A stretch of 64,000 bases of DNA, taken from NCBI RefSeq assembly GCF_000341355.1, contig NC_020300.1, positions 1,481,501 to 1,545,500 on the forward strand, given 5' to 3'. The stretch is from Bartonella australis AUST/NH1 (GTDB lineage Bacteria; Pseudomonadota; Alphaproteobacteria; Rhizobiales; Rhizobiaceae). The position numbers and the translations under genes were made by a program. Each line of letters opens with the position of its first letter. The first letter of the stretch is position 1. Shown here in pieces: positions 37,769 through 48,140 of this stretch. Below the pieces are notes generated by a model. It was not told the origin of the DNA. It saw only the letters and a program-made list of their open reading frames with translations, and ran no database searches.

Positions 37769-38554
37769 ATGACTAAGACTGACCAACCTGCTGCAAAACA
37801 CAAGCACAAAAACATAAAGCTTTATTCTATTCTGCTTTATGGTTCGTGCATATTTTTCTTCTTTGTCTTTAGTGCATTAGGTCTTTGGCAAATACAGAGA
37901 CTCAACTGGAAACTAAATCTTATCACCAGCGCAAATAAACGTGTTTATTTACACCCTATTAAAGCGCCGCCCCAAACTCAGTGGGCTCATATTACCTTTG
38001 ATACAGATGAATATCGACCTGTCACAATCACCGGAAAATTCCTTATCAACAAGAATATCCTCGTAACTGCCGTTACTCAAAACACAACTGGCTATTGGGT
38101 TTTGGCCCCTTTACAAAGGACCGACGGCACACTAACTTTCGTAAATCGTGGTTTTATCCCCATGGATGCTCGCCACCGCTTTCAACGACATGAACAATTG
38201 CAGAAAAGCGACGCGCTTTATCACCATTTTGACACAGAAACAGAGCCGACCACAATCACGGGTTTTCTACGCATGAGTGAAAAAAATGGAATTTTTCCAC
38301 GCAAAAATAACCCCGAGCAAGATCTGTGGTACACACGCCAACTTCCCGCCATGGCACAAAAACTTGGCCTGCCCACTGTCGCGCCTTATTTTATTGATGC
38401 CAACACAAAAACAACCACACAAGACGATCTCCCCATCACCGGCTTGACTGTCGTACAATTCCGGAACAATCATCTTACCTATGCTATAACATGGTTTATC
38501 TTGGCCGCCGGGGTTTTAAGTGCCTTCCTTTTTTTGCTGCGATACAAGGACTAA
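37769..38554 (+). CDS. SURF1-family cytochrome oxidase assembly protein
   Basis: 261 residues from ATG 37769; the frame is open 27 codons upstream without support. Two membrane helices (about 23-43 and 236-256) flank a periplasmic domain with ALGLWQIQRL, YRPVTITGKF, NRGFIP and the C-terminal HLTYAITWF, all SURF1 hallmarks. Needed for haem a insertion into aa3-type oxidase. It is not accompanied by cta genes in the window. Confidence 0.9.
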   Translation: MTKTDQPAAKHKHKNIKLYSILLYGSCIFFFFVFSALGLWQIQRLNWKLNLITSANKRVYLHPIKAPPQTQWAHITFDTDEYRPVTITGKFLINKNILVTAVTQNTTGYWVLAPLQRTDGTLTFVNRGFIPMDARHRFQRHEQLQKSDALYHHFDTETEPTTITGFLRMSEKNGIFPRKNNPEQDLWYTRQLPAMAQKLGLPTVAPYFIDANTKTTTQDDLPITGLTVVQFRNNHLTYAITWFILAAGVLSAFLFLLRYKD

Positions 38555-38556
38555 AA

Positions 38557-38718
38557 ATGAGAAAGAGAGCACCCCGCTTTATTGAGCAAATAGCAGAGAA
38601 TGAATATCTTCGCTACACGATCTTAAAGCTTTGTGCTAAATCTTATACGCCTCACTTGTCTCTTTCAAAAATGGCATTCAACAATCCCGATGAAGCGCTA
38701 CAAGTATTTTCAGCTTGA
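38557..38718 (+). CDS. small basic ORF after SURF1 gene (uncertain)
   Basis: 53 codons (MRKRAPRFIEQIAENEYLRY...) starting 3 nt after the SURF1 stop, ending 21 nt before a strong terminator. No domain recognised. Could be a real small protein or the last trace of a lost downstream gene. Confidence 0.35.
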   Translation: MRKRAPRFIEQIAENEYLRYTILKLCAKSYTPHLSLSKMAFNNPDEALQVFSA

Positions 38719-38739
38719 TCTGTCTGTCCGGTAAAAACA

Positions 38740-38780
38740 GCCCCCCGGCAAAACAGCGGGGGGCCTTCCTTTAATTTTTA
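38740..38780 (+). terminator. intrinsic terminator of the SURF1 transcript
   Basis: 8-bp stem gccccccg (38740-38747) / cggggggc (38757-38764), 9-nt loop, followed by cttcctttaattttt. Confidence 0.75.
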
Positions 38781-38804
38781 ATAAAGCATCTATCTGCGTG
38801 TAAA

Positions 38805-38957
38805 TCAAAAAGGCTTACGTGTAGAACGCCACGCAACTGCGTTAATATCGCCACGATTAACACCAACATCCTTAAGTTCATACACTGAAAGATTGCTCAA
38901 TGCGCTAACCGTTCGACGATAACGACGCCAGCGACCATAAGAACGCAAAATATTCAT
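38805..38957 (-). CDS. DUF1127 small protein
   Basis: 50 codons, below the usual ORF cutoff: starts MNILRSYGRWRRYRRT, then LSNLSVYELKDVGVNRGDI, then VAWRS. This matches the DUF1127 (YjiS-like) pattern with the conserved L-x-x-L-x-D-x-G-[IV]-x-R-x-[DE]-I motif. Related small proteins in alphaproteobacteria bind RNA or metabolites in nutrient responses; function here unknown. Confidence 0.85.
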   Translation of the reverse strand: MNILRSYGRWRRYRRTVSALSNLSVYELKDVGVNRGDINAVAWRSTRKPF

Positions 38958-39124
38958 GTCTCTCACCTAAATTTACCCTACATTCCTGAACCCGTAGATT
39001 AAAGTAAATTACAAAAATGAGGTATGATATAAATGCATAACTAGCGTGCATCTATATAGCAAGAATATACCCAATTCTGCCCTATTCCCCGCGGGAGGGG
39101 GGGTTGAAGAAGGGATACACTCAT

Positions 39125-40741
39125 TTAGTGACGAAAATGCCGGATGCCCGTGAAAACCATCGCTAAACCATGCGCATCAGCTGCTGCAATGACTTCTTCG
39201 TCACGTAGCGATCCCCCCGGTTGGATTACCGCTGTCGCACCAGCTTCAACAACTGACAATAAACCATCCGCAAAAGGAAAAAATGCGTCTGATGCAGCCA
39301 CAGACCCTTTAGTCAAAGGCTGCGTCAAACCCATTTTCTGCGCATTTTCCTCAGCCTTACGTGCAGCAATTTTAGCGGAATCAATACGACTCATTTGACC
39401 GGCACCGATACCGACTGTTGCACCGTTTTTCGCATAAACGATAGCATTTGATCTGACATGTTTAACCACACGAAAAGCGAATTGAAGATCACGCATCTCA
39501 TCTTGACTGGGAGCCCTTTTTGTCACCACACTCAATTTAAGATCCTCAACAACTGCATTATCACGCGACTGGACCAATATCCCTCCTGCGAGCGTTTTGG
39601 CCATCATCCCTTCACTACGTGGATCAGGCAAACCACCTGTTATTAATAAACGAAGATTTTTCTTCCGTGCAATAATTTCGCGCGCAGGCATTGTAGCATC
39701 GGGAGCAACAATTACTTCTGTAAAAACTTTAATAATCTCTTGCGCACATTCTTCATCAAGAGGCTGATTTAAAGCAACGATCCCACCAAACGCCGACATA
39801 TTATCGCACATAAGGGCTTTTAAATAAGCTTCTTTTAAACTCTTCCCTTCTGCGACTCCACAGGGATTAGCATGTTTAATAATAGCCGCAGCTGCGGTTT
39901 TTTGGGGATCAAATTCTGCCACCAGCTCAAACGCCGCATCTGTATCATTGATATTGTTATAAGAAAGCTCTTTTCCTTGTAAAACTGTTGCAGTTGCAAC
40001 CCCAAAACGTCTATCACTATTGCGGTAAAATGCAGCCCGTTGATGTGGGTTCTCTCCATAACGCATCACATTTTCAAGATGACCAGAAAAACTTCTCCAA
40101 GGTGGTGTTTCGATATTCAAATTTTGTGCAAACCACGATGCTATTGCCGTATCATAAGCCGCTGTACGCTCATAAGCACGCATAGCTAATTGATGCCGCA
40201 ATAAAAAGCTTAAACACCCATCCCGCTGCTTTAATTCGGCTAAAACCAAATCATAATCACAAACCGCCGTTACAACACCTGTATAAGCATAATTCTTAGC
40301 CGCAGCGCGGATCATTGCTGGCCCACCAATGTCAATATTTTCAAGAACTGTTTGCGGATCTGCCCCTGATTGATAGGTCTCTTCAAAAGGGTAAAGATTG
40401 ACAACAAGAAGGTCAATTCCGCTTATCCCGTGCTCTTCCATAGCTTCTGCATGATCTGGATCTCCCCTTACTCCTAATAAAGCACCGTGAATCAAAGGAT
40501 GCAGCGTTTTAACACGCCCATCCATAATTTCTGGAAACCCCGTTACTTCAGAAACATCTTTCACCGGCAAACCAGCAGTCACCAAGGCTCTAGACGTCCC
40601 TCCCGTCGAAATGAGTTCAACCCCATAAGCGTGCAGTTCCCGCGCTAACTCCACCAAACCGGTTTTATCAGAAACGGAAAGGAGAGCGCGACGGACCCGA
40701 CAAAAATCAGGCGTGAGAAAATTTTTTGAGGCGACGACCAT
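39125..40741 (-). CDS. purH: bifunctional AICAR formyltransferase / IMP cyclohydrolase
   Basis: Last two steps of IMP synthesis. 538 residues from ATG 40741 (TTG two codons upstream ignored). N-terminal MGS-like cyclohydrolase domain ([31 protein letters not shown]) and C-terminal AICARFT domain ([27 protein letters not shown]). Full length. Confidence 0.97.
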   Translation of the reverse strand: MVVASKNFLTPDFCRVRRALLSVSDKTGLVELARELHAYGVELISTGGTSRALVTAGLPVKDVSEVTGFPEIMDGRVKTLHPLIHGALLGVRGDPDHAEAMEEHGISGIDLLVVNLYPFEETYQSGADPQTVLENIDIGGPAMIRAAAKNYAYTGVVTAVCDYDLVLAELKQRDGCLSFLLRHQLAMRAYERTAAYDTAIASWFAQNLNIETPPWRSFSGHLENVMRYGENPHQRAAFYRNSDRRFGVATATVLQGKELSYNNINDTDAAFELVAEFDPQKTAAAAIIKHANPCGVAEGKSLKEAYLKALMCDNMSAFGGIVALNQPLDEECAQEIIKVFTEVIVAPDATMPAREIIARKKNLRLLITGGLPDPRSEGMMAKTLAGGILVQSRDNAVVEDLKLSVVTKRAPSQDEMRDLQFAFRVVKHVRSNAIVYAKNGATVGIGAGQMSRIDSAKIAARKAEENAQKMGLTQPLTKGSVAASDAFFPFADGLLSVVEAGATAVIQPGGSLRDEEVIAAADAHGLAMVFTGIRHFRH

Positions 40742-40904
40742 AACCAAAATCCTAAAAATAAAACAGCTAAAATCTGAGAAAATCCCTTAACATATAACAG
40801 AGATTATAATACGAGCTTTCGGTAAAGCATACTCAAAGAATACTGCGTTTTTCTTTGACCCACAAATAATAAACCGGTTTTTAGCTAGATCATAAGGAAA
40901 CGGA

Positions 40905-42632
40905 TTATCGCCCCGATTCAAGGCGGGTAAAACGCCAACGAATTTTTTCCTGTAATGCAGGGCGGAAATATAAAACGATCTGCCGTGTACGCTGCGGACC
41001 TGTTAATCCGGCAAAATCAATTGAATCTTCAAGACAAATATCAGTGTCAAGTGATACAAAAAGCCACCCCAATCCACCTTTTACGGCTAATCGCACATAA
41101 TCGCCATCACGGCTAACCTCAACCTGTGGATGAAGGTGAAATCTGACAGCAACATTGTTCTGTCCATTTTGGTCTTCTTTATGCCTGTTTAGCCGGCCAT
41201 TGCGCGGCGCGAAAAAGCGGTCAAACCCTTCAATCATCTTCCCATTTGCGGATAAAACAAGACCGCGCTCGTGAAAAAGATTGAAAGATCGTATATAGCC
41301 ATCATGGCGTGCAATAAAGCCGGTTACTTCTGGACCTTCTATTCGCCGCACTCTAACGTCCGTTGGCCCTCTAAGTAAAAGCGAAGCCCTCTTATTCTTT
41401 TTGTTATGAAAAACACCCACTGAATGATCATTAACGGTTGCGGTTGAATGTGCCGCTGTAACACGCCCAAGATGCCGATATTTTTCACGCCCATAAGAAT
41501 CAATCCCTGCGTTAATAATGAAGCGGTTTCCTTGTGAAGACATTTCAAATGATAAGCACCCTGAGCACGCATGCTCTGCGGCGAAACGTGGTGGAAATTT
41601 TCCTGTATCTGCAAGGATTGTTGTCTGATTGGCATGTAGACGCTGGAAGCCCGAATAACGTGCATGGCTAAAAGGATGTCCCGCCGCTTCATCAAGATCC
41701 AAAATGGCCGATAAATACGCCGGCATAATGGGCCCGACTCCGTTAAAACGCGCTAAGGTTCGGTCCTCATGTACGAAAAACCGCAAAGCGGGCAGCATAC
41801 GTTCAACAGAATCAATCAAAATACGCGGTGCTGTCTCGTCACTGTGCATGTAAAGATGGCGCAAAGACAATAAATCCGATAATAAACTGAGTAGAATGGC
41901 AGGGCTGCGTGAAATATGACCACCATCGACAAAAATCTGACGCGAAAGTTCACCTACAAGACTAGTTCGTACCTTTCCCTTCATTGCTGCAGAGATAGGC
42001 AGAGCTAAAGACGCGAACGTCAAAGCTATCGCTGCGAGTAACCGCTGATCGTTATTTTCCATACTGCGAATCGATACACGCAGATAGCGAAACTGAAAAC
42101 CAAGCGCACGTAAAAAACGCTTTTCAAACCGCTCACTCGCGCCCTCTAACAACATTTGAGAATGGCAAATCCACGAAATTAAACGCCGTGTTACAACCGA
42201 TCCGTCCCAAGGGCGCCCTTTCATCCCTTTGCTACTATGATCAAGCCAATCTTCTAACAAAGAACGCGCATGTACTTTGGCCAACTCGCTGCGCGCTGCT
42301 GTCATATGCCTTAGCCAATGAAAATCATGAAGCGCCGCTTCCCATTCCGGTGTAGGCGGAATGACCAAAAAAGGCGAAGTAGCACCTACATGAACGATAG
42401 AGCCGGCAAAAGCGAAACGGCCATGATAAAATTCATGCGCCATCGCGGGCTCAGCCAAGCGCAAATCAACGGGATGCGCTAAAATCTTGTGCGGACGAAA
42501 ACCAGAAAATCGCCAACGAAACAGCGGACCTACCCATAAACGCCGCAGAAATTGATGCGCCGTATATACAAAAGCTGGTGTCTTTGCCTGAGGAACTGTC
42601 ACTGCAATCGCCACAATCCTGTCTCCATGCAC
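40905..42632 (-). CDS. heparinase II/III-like protein
   Basis: 575 residues from a GTG start. N-terminal alpha/alpha toroid and C-terminal beta-sandwich typical of the heparinase II/III family (signature YRHLGRVTAAHSTATVNDHS, and GYIRSFNLFHERGLVLS). No signal peptide. Family members cleave uronic acid polysaccharides; in Rhizobiales the gene is regularly found between rsmB and purH, as here, and its substrate is unknown. Confidence 0.87.
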   Translation of the reverse strand: MHGDRIVAIAVTVPQAKTPAFVYTAHQFLRRLWVGPLFRWRFSGFRPHKILAHPVDLRLAEPAMAHEFYHGRFAFAGSIVHVGATSPFLVIPPTPEWEAALHDFHWLRHMTAARSELAKVHARSLLEDWLDHSSKGMKGRPWDGSVVTRRLISWICHSQMLLEGASERFEKRFLRALGFQFRYLRVSIRSMENNDQRLLAAIALTFASLALPISAAMKGKVRTSLVGELSRQIFVDGGHISRSPAILLSLLSDLLSLRHLYMHSDETAPRILIDSVERMLPALRFFVHEDRTLARFNGVGPIMPAYLSAILDLDEAAGHPFSHARYSGFQRLHANQTTILADTGKFPPRFAAEHACSGCLSFEMSSQGNRFIINAGIDSYGREKYRHLGRVTAAHSTATVNDHSVGVFHNKKNKRASLLLRGPTDVRVRRIEGPEVTGFIARHDGYIRSFNLFHERGLVLSANGKMIEGFDRFFAPRNGRLNRHKEDQNGQNNVAVRFHLHPQVEVSRDGDYVRLAVKGGLGWLFVSLDTDICLEDSIDFAGLTGPQRTRQIVLYFRPALQEKIRWRFTRLESGR

Positions 42633-42678
42633 GTTTAATTAAAGGTACCTTCGCCTATTTTAGTAAATGAAGCATTAA

Positions 42679-44031
42679 TTAAGCGATTTTTCGAAAGCGC
42701 GCTGCAAAAAAGCCGTCCATCCCGGATAATAATTCCCCTTCGATATCAAAATTTTTGCCAAAAAAATCAGCAGGCGTCGTGCGCAAAGTGCCTTTAACTG
42801 ATAACAAGTGCGCCATAGCGCCCATTTCCTCTGCCAAAATAGGCTCCAAAATAATATCGCTGCGCGCGGACAAAATCTTTTCAGTAAGATCTTCGCCCTC
42901 TTCTCTTGCCAATGAACAATTAGAAAAAACGATACATCCACCCTTCTTCACTAAAGCAATTGCTGCACACAGCAACTCATACTGCAATGCCGCTAGCTTA
43001 ACGATATCGTCTGGTGATTTTGTCCATAAAATATCCGGGTGACGGCGTATTGTTCCGGTAGAAGAACACGGTGCATCAAGAAGAACAGCGTCAAAAAGCT
43101 CATCGGGGCGAAAATCTCTTACGTCGCCGACCCAATAGCGTACTGAGAATTGAAGCCGGTCCATATTAGCACTAAGGCGTTTTAGTCGATTAGCCGAAAG
43201 ATCAATCGCGGTTACATCGGCTCCTTGTAAAGCTAACTGCGCCGTCTTCCCACCAGGGCTTGCACAAAGATCAGACACTTTTTTACCCCGGATATCTCCC
43301 AATAAACGGGCAGGAAGCGCCGCTGCGACATCTTGAATCCACCACTCTCCTTCTGCATAGCCTGGCAAATCGACTACAGAACAATCCAAAGCAGAAAGCC
43401 GAACTGAACCATTAGGCAAAACAACACCCCCAAGCCGCTTTGCCCAACCCGCACTGTCAGATTTTACGGTTAAATCAAGTGGTGGTTCTGTATTTTGAAT
43501 CGCTAAAATCTGGTCAGCCTTATCTGCTCCGTACGCCGACATCAAAAGCTGCCCGAACCAAACCGGAATATCTTTAATAGTCGGTGTTTGCGACCGCAAA
43601 AATACTGCTTCACGCGCGAAATGACGTAAAACAGCGTTAACTAAGCCTGCAAAACGCTGCATGCGCGGATCCTTTTTGGCTACACGCACAGCCAAATCAA
43701 TCGCTGCATGATCAGGAACATCAAGATACAAAATTTGCGCCGCACTAATATGGAAGAGATGCTGAAGCGAGGATGCTCGCGACGGCAAAGGCCGCACTAA
43801 AAAGCGCGATAAAGCGGTCATAATCTGACCGCGGCGGCGCAATGCTGCCATCAAAATAGCCCGACATAGTAAACGATCTCGGTGCGAGAGCCCCAAATAA
43901 TACGGATGCCCGTGCTCATTATCTGTCAAAGCCACAAGAGGAGTACATTTATCAATCACTGCGCCTAAAAGACGCACACACACTCGCCGAACAGCTAACC
44001 CTGGAACATTCGTCTCAGACACACTCCCCAC
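42679..44031 (-). CDS. rsmB: 16S rRNA m5C967 methyltransferase
   Basis: 450 residues from a GTG start. N-terminal NusB-like RNA-binding domain (about 1-150), then the SAM-dependent domain with DLCASPGGKTAQLA, LLDAPCSSTGTIRRHPDI (catalytic Cys) and FSNCSLAREEGE (second Cys replaced context TCS to NCS). Same strand and directly upstream of the heparinase-like gene. Confidence 0.92.
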   Translation of the reverse strand: MGSVSETNVPGLAVRRVCVRLLGAVIDKCTPLVALTDNEHGHPYYLGLSHRDRLLCRAILMAALRRRGQIMTALSRFLVRPLPSRASSLQHLFHISAAQILYLDVPDHAAIDLAVRVAKKDPRMQRFAGLVNAVLRHFAREAVFLRSQTPTIKDIPVWFGQLLMSAYGADKADQILAIQNTEPPLDLTVKSDSAGWAKRLGGVVLPNGSVRLSALDCSVVDLPGYAEGEWWIQDVAAALPARLLGDIRGKKVSDLCASPGGKTAQLALQGADVTAIDLSANRLKRLSANMDRLQFSVRYWVGDVRDFRPDELFDAVLLDAPCSSTGTIRRHPDILWTKSPDDIVKLAALQYELLCAAIALVKKGGCIVFSNCSLAREEGEDLTEKILSARSDIILEPILAEEMGAMAHLLSVKGTLRTTPADFFGKNFDIEGELLSGMDGFFAARFRKIA

Positions 44032-44073
44032 TTTCTCATTTTTTGAAACAAGATCTTTATAATTTTGCCTTCT

Positions 44074-45129
44074 TTAAGACTTCGATTCAGGCTTATTTAA
44101 ATCTTTGTACCGAAGCCAAGCAGGGCGCTTTTTTTCCCGCCGAAGATTCCCTCTCTCCTGGCCGCTTAACATACTGTCCCCAAAAGAGAGGTCTAAATCT
44201 TTATCGCTCAAGCTCCCGTCTCCCTTACTAAGACCGCTTTCTTTCCCCCACTGTATATTTTTGGACGTCGATATGTCCATTTCTTCCGCTTGCTTATAAA
44301 GAGCCGCGATGCGATTCGCGGTTGCGGGATGAGTAGAAAAAAGACTATCAACACCTTCACCGCTTAAAGGGTTAATAATAAACATATGAGCCGTCGCCGG
44401 ATTATGTTCCGCCTCTTCATTATACACCGTGTGTTTGCTTCCTGCAATCTTACTCAAAGCAGACGCTAGCCATAAAGGATTACCACATATTTCAGCTCCC
44501 CGCCGATCAGCGGCATATTCGCGCGTACGACTAATGGCCATTTGCACCAACATCGCTGCAAAAGGCGCGACGAGCACAGCAATGACGCTTCCCAAGACTC
44601 CGGCACCATGAGAATTATCTGAAGAATCGCGCTGTCCACCCATAAATAAAGCAAAATTACCAAGCATTGAAATCGCTCCTGCAATTGTTGCCGTCAGAGT
44701 CATTGTCAGGGTATCACGATGTTCGATATGTGCCAATTCATGCGCTATGACTCCGGAAACTTCTTCTGCACTCAATTGTTTCAGCAGTCCTGTACTTGCA
44801 GCAACGGCTGCATTTTGCGGATTGCGCCCCGTAGCAAAAGCATTTGGCTGTAAGTTATCAATGATATAAACTTTTGGTCGTGGCAAGGAAGCCCTCTGAG
44901 CTAGTTCGCTCACGATCTTATAATAAATTGGCGACGAGTGCTGATTAACTTCATGCGCACCATACATACGCAGAATAATTTTGTCCAAATTCCAATAAGA
45001 AAAAAAGTTTAAGCCACCTGCCACCAAAAGCGCAACAACCATACCACTACTGCCTCCGATGAGATAACCAACTCCCATAAAAAGAGCAGTCATGAACGCT
45101 AAAAGTATTGCTGTGCGCACTATATTCAT
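44074..45129 (-). CDS. htpX: membrane zinc metalloprotease HtpX
   Basis: 351 residues, four membrane segments. Zinc site [10 protein letters not shown] (HEXXH) and the downstream Glu in [15 protein letters not shown]. Quality-control protease for misfolded membrane proteins. C-terminal 50-residue extension is polar and beyond the usual family end. Confidence 0.95.
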   Translation of the reverse strand: MNIVRTAILLAFMTALFMGVGYLIGGSSGMVVALLVAGGLNFFSYWNLDKIILRMYGAHEVNQHSSPIYYKIVSELAQRASLPRPKVYIIDNLQPNAFATGRNPQNAAVAASTGLLKQLSAEEVSGVIAHELAHIEHRDTLTMTLTATIAGAISMLGNFALFMGGQRDSSDNSHGAGVLGSVIAVLVAPFAAMLVQMAISRTREYAADRRGAEICGNPLWLASALSKIAGSKHTVYNEEAEHNPATAHMFIINPLSGEGVDSLFSTHPATANRIAALYKQAEEMDISTSKNIQWGKESGLSKGDGSLSDKDLDLSFGDSMLSGQERGNLRREKKRPAWLRYKDLNKPESKS

Positions 45130-45214
45130 TATTTACAAAACTCCGTGATAAAGCATAATAATAATATAATGATGGGGTTCTTTTCCCGCTTCTTCAATGG
45201 AATATAGGTGTAAA

Positions 45215-45430
45215 ATGGATAAAAAAGACGAGAAAACGAACAATAAAGACGCAAACGCCCCCCGACGGCGTCCCCTCTCGCCAGAAGCACAGCGCGCTCT
45301 ACAAGAAGCCGAAGAAAGGCGTAAATACGAACTACATAAAGAGAAGCCTTTAGAAAAAGGCGGACGCGGCGGCAAGGACCCCGCGCGCTACGGAGACTGG
45401 GAAGTAAAAGGCCGCGCTATTGATTTTTAA
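45215..45430 (+). CDS. DUF1674 protein (SDHAF4-like)
   Basis: 71 residues from ATG 45215. Basic/charged N-terminus then LSPEAQRALQEAEERRK and the conserved C-terminal block GGRGGKDPARYGDWEVKGRAIDF. The family includes the mitochondrial succinate dehydrogenase assembly factor SDHAF4; sdhCDAB is in this window, not adjacent. Divergent from htpX. Confidence 0.88.
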   Translation: MDKKDEKTNNKDANAPRRRPLSPEAQRALQEAEERRKYELHKEKPLEKGGRGGKDPARYGDWEVKGRAIDF

Positions 45431-45561
45431 GGGACCCCCGCACCGACTTCCGAAAGGCCGAACAGCTTTTTAAAAGCGGCGCTTTTTAGACGAAAATGAA
45501 CAATAGTCACGCGCCTTGTAAAAAACTTTTAAAACGCACATTTAAATGCGTTTCAAGATAA

Positions 45562-45981
45562 TTATACTTCCCCTGACACAGACTCTGACGCTGTTTCAGC
45601 CGCCGACGCTTCTTCGGCCGCCAATGCTTCTTCGGCCGCCAATGCTTCTTCGGCAGCTTGCTTTTCCGCGGCTAACCGCTCTTGTGCTTTTTTCCCTGGC
45701 TCACCCTTTCGCGGATTATTACGGGCGGGACGCTTTCTTAAACCAGCCGCATCTAAAAACCGTAAAACACGATCTGTCGGCTGAGCGCCCTTGTCAAGCC
45801 AATATTGAATGCGCTCTTCGTTGAGTTTCACGCGCACTCCGTCCTTAGGCAACATTGGATCCCATGCACCAACACGCTCAAGAAAGCGACCATCACGCGG
45901 ACTACGAACATCTGCAACGACGATATGGTAGTAAGGGCGCTTTTTTGAACCCCCACGGGATAAACGAATTTTTAATGCCAT
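45562..45981 (-). CDS. rpsP: 30S ribosomal protein S16 with repeat-bearing tail
   Basis: 139 residues; the core ([39 protein letters not shown]) is standard S16. The C-terminal tail is Ala/Glu-rich and contains hexapeptide repeats (AEEALA type) coded by three 18-bp units at 45601-45654. Alphaproteobacterial S16 often has such tails, but the exact repeat is notable. Confidence 0.97.
   Translation of the reverse strand: MALKIRLSRGGSKKRPYYHIVVADVRSPRDGRFLERVGAWDPMLPKDGVRVKLNEERIQYWLDKGAQPTDRVLRFLDAAGLRKRPARNNPRKGEPGKKAQERLAAEKQAAEEALAAEEALAAEEASAAETASESVSGEV
45601..45654. repeat. 18-bp tandem repeat, three units, inside rpsP
   Basis: Units cgccgacgcttcttcggc, cgccaatgcttcttcggc, cgccaatgcttcttcggc. 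Units two and three are identical; in frame, so copy-number change would alter only the S16 tail length. Confidence 0.9.
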
Positions 45982-46019
45982 ATTCTTCTCCTACTATCAG
46001 CTCTGGCTTTCATCTAAAC

Positions 46020-46314
46020 TCATTTTTTATTTTGCTCTTTAGCAATATGATGGCGGATAACTTCTTCGATAATGAATTTTAAAAAATTTCTCAGCAATAT
46101 CGAGATCAAGATGGCTCTCTAGAGATTGCCACCAACGCTCAACCTGCCGTTGCTCACGAACAAGATCCACCCAAGGAAAATCACGACAGGTCTTTAAAAC
46201 CCCGACTACTTGCGTGTAACGAAAACGCCCCGCCGAGATATGGACCAAAGCCGCACCGAAATTATTAACAGATGCCGGAAAACGCGCCGATTCATTTAGT
46301 ATTTTTTCCTGCAT
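46020..46314 (-). pseudogene. aroQ: frameshifted chorismate mutase
   Basis: The 91-codon open frame (46039-46314) is an AroQ-type chorismate mutase by position (between ffh and rpsP) and by content: AGRFRYTQVVGVLK and DLVREQRQVE keep the Arg28, Lys39, Asp48 and Arg51-Glu52 equivalents. After EKFFK the frame departs into HYRRSYPPSYC; shifting one base at the ttttttaaaa run near 46075-46090 restores FIIEEVIRHHIAKEQNKK ending at 46020. The first helix has also lost its conserved Asp residues (VNNFG for the usual IDNLD). Probably non-functional or nearly so. Confidence 0.75.
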
Positions 46315-46338
46315 CGCACTTCTTTCTCATTTTGCCTT

Positions 46339-47910
46339 TTATTTTTTCTTGGGAAGCTGAGGAGATTTTTTCCCGCTACCAGAAATGCCGCAGGGAAGGC
46401 CAGGAAGTGTGGCTTCACTCTTAGGAAAATTAGGCATCCCCCCCCTCATAATATCGTTTTTTGCTTGCTTCTGCAGCGTTAATAACTGGCTTGGATCGAG
46501 CTTCGATAAATCAGGTAATGCACCCAAATTACTTCCGGGCACGCCCATATTACCGAGCCCCATTTTGGAACCAAGCCCCCCAAACATTTTCCCCATCAGC
46601 CCCTTTTTGCCTTTTCCCCCCATAGCTTTCATCATGTCAGCCATCTGGCGGTACATCTTCAAAAGTTTATTAATATCAGCCGCACTTGTACCCGAACCTT
46701 TAGCAATCCTTTGCTTACGGCTATGTTTCAAAAGTTCAGGATTAGACCGCTCTGCAGGCGTCATGGATGAAATAATAGCTAACTGACGTTCAAAAAGACG
46801 GTCATCAAAACCCGCGGTCATAATTTGATCTTTCACCTTCCCCAGACCAGGTAACATCCCCATGATACTACCCATACCGCCGAGCTTTTTCATTTTTTGT
46901 AATTGCTCTGCAAGATCATTCAAATCAAACCGTCCAGCTTGCATCTTCTTCGCAAAAGCCGCTGCTTTTTCCTGGTCAATCGTTTCAGCGGCTTTTTCAA
47001 CCAAAGAAACGATATCACCCATGCCGAGAATACGATCAGCAATACGATGCGGATGAAATTCTTCAAGAGCGCTTATTTTTTCACCAACTCCAATCGCCTT
47101 AATAGGCTTACCCGTAACGGCACGCATCGAAAGAGCTGCACCACCGCGGCCATCACTATCCATGCGTGTTAAAATAATACCTGTTATGCCTACACGCTCG
47201 TCGAAAGAACGCGCAAGATGAATAGCGTCCTGACCAGTGAGACTGTCGGCAACCAACATAATTTCGTGAGGAAGCGAAGACGCCTTAATCTCAGCCAATT
47301 CAAGCATTAGAGCTTCGTCAATATGATTACGCCCCGCCGTATCAAGCAGCACCACGTCATAACCGCCTAATTTAGCTGCTTGCACTGCACGCGCAGCGAT
47401 ATCGACGGCGGATTGACCGGAAATAATAGGTAAGCTAGCGAGTTGTGCCTGTTCTCCTAGTTGCCGAAGTTGCTCCTGCGCGGCGGGGCGGCGTGTGTCT
47501 AAGGAAGCCATCAAAACTTTTTTATTTTGTTTATCGGTTAAACGCTTCGCGAGCTTTGCGGTTGTCGTCGTTTTTCCTGAGCCTTGCAGACCAATCAGCA
47601 TAATAACGACAGGCGTAGGAGCGTTTAAATCAGTTACAACACTTTCGCCCCCCAGCATATCAACAAGTTCATCATGAACAATCTTAACAACCATTTGGCC
47701 AGGTTTAATGGACTTAATAATCGCAGATCCAACCGCTTTTTCACGGACTCTATCGACAAAAGCACGGACGACATCAAGCGCAACGTCGGCTTCCAATAAG
47801 GCACGACGAATCTCACGCAGTGCTTCCGCTACATCCTGATCTGACAAAGTACCACGCCCCGTCAAATGAGACAGAATGGAACCAAGCCGTTCTTGCAGTG
47901 ATTCAAACAT
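46339..47910 (-). CDS. ffh: signal recognition particle protein Ffh
   Basis: 523 residues from ATG 47910 (MFESLQERL, the canonical start; the frame is open further upstream). NG domain with G1 GLQGSGKTTT, DTAGR, TRMDSDGRGG, and a Met-rich M domain (KMKKLGGMGSIMGMLPG) for signal peptide and 4.5S RNA binding. The C-terminus has an extra Gly/Lys/Pro tail. First gene of the ffh-aroQ-rpsP run. Confidence 0.97.
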   Translation of the reverse strand: MFESLQERLGSILSHLTGRGTLSDQDVAEALREIRRALLEADVALDVVRAFVDRVREKAVGSAIIKSIKPGQMVVKIVHDELVDMLGGESVVTDLNAPTPVVIMLIGLQGSGKTTTTAKLAKRLTDKQNKKVLMASLDTRRPAAQEQLRQLGEQAQLASLPIISGQSAVDIAARAVQAAKLGGYDVVLLDTAGRNHIDEALMLELAEIKASSLPHEIMLVADSLTGQDAIHLARSFDERVGITGIILTRMDSDGRGGAALSMRAVTGKPIKAIGVGEKISALEEFHPHRIADRILGMGDIVSLVEKAAETIDQEKAAAFAKKMQAGRFDLNDLAEQLQKMKKLGGMGSIMGMLPGLGKVKDQIMTAGFDDRLFERQLAIISSMTPAERSNPELLKHSRKQRIAKGSGTSAADINKLLKMYRQMADMMKAMGGKGKKGLMGKMFGGLGSKMGLGNMGVPGSNLGALPDLSKLDPSQLLTLQKQAKNDIMRGGMPNFPKSEATLPGLPCGISGSGKKSPQLPKKK

Positions 47911-48140
47911 CATTGACCTCATTACCACATAACAAATAAACCAAAACGCCACCCGAGAACGCAACGCGCCGTCGGATGTTGACCTCCGGGATCTTTTTAC
48001 ACCTCACATAGGGTCCCAGTCGGTGGCTCAAAATTAATTCCTGCCTTGAATATCTCCTTCTTCAAACAACAAAACCCCTCCTTTGTCAAGGTTTATCGTA
48101 CAGTACTTTAATTTCTAGGAAGAATCTAAGGGCAAAAATT
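47911..48140. other. intergenic between ffh and carbonic anhydrase genes
   Basis: 230 bp, no gene seen. I looked for a 4.5S RNA next to ffh and did not find its conserved GGAAGNAGC apex. Confidence 0.5.

Noticed and set aside
47911..48140. Possible 4.5S SRP RNA next to ffh
   Set aside because: The conserved apical GGAAGNAGC sequence is missing on both strands.
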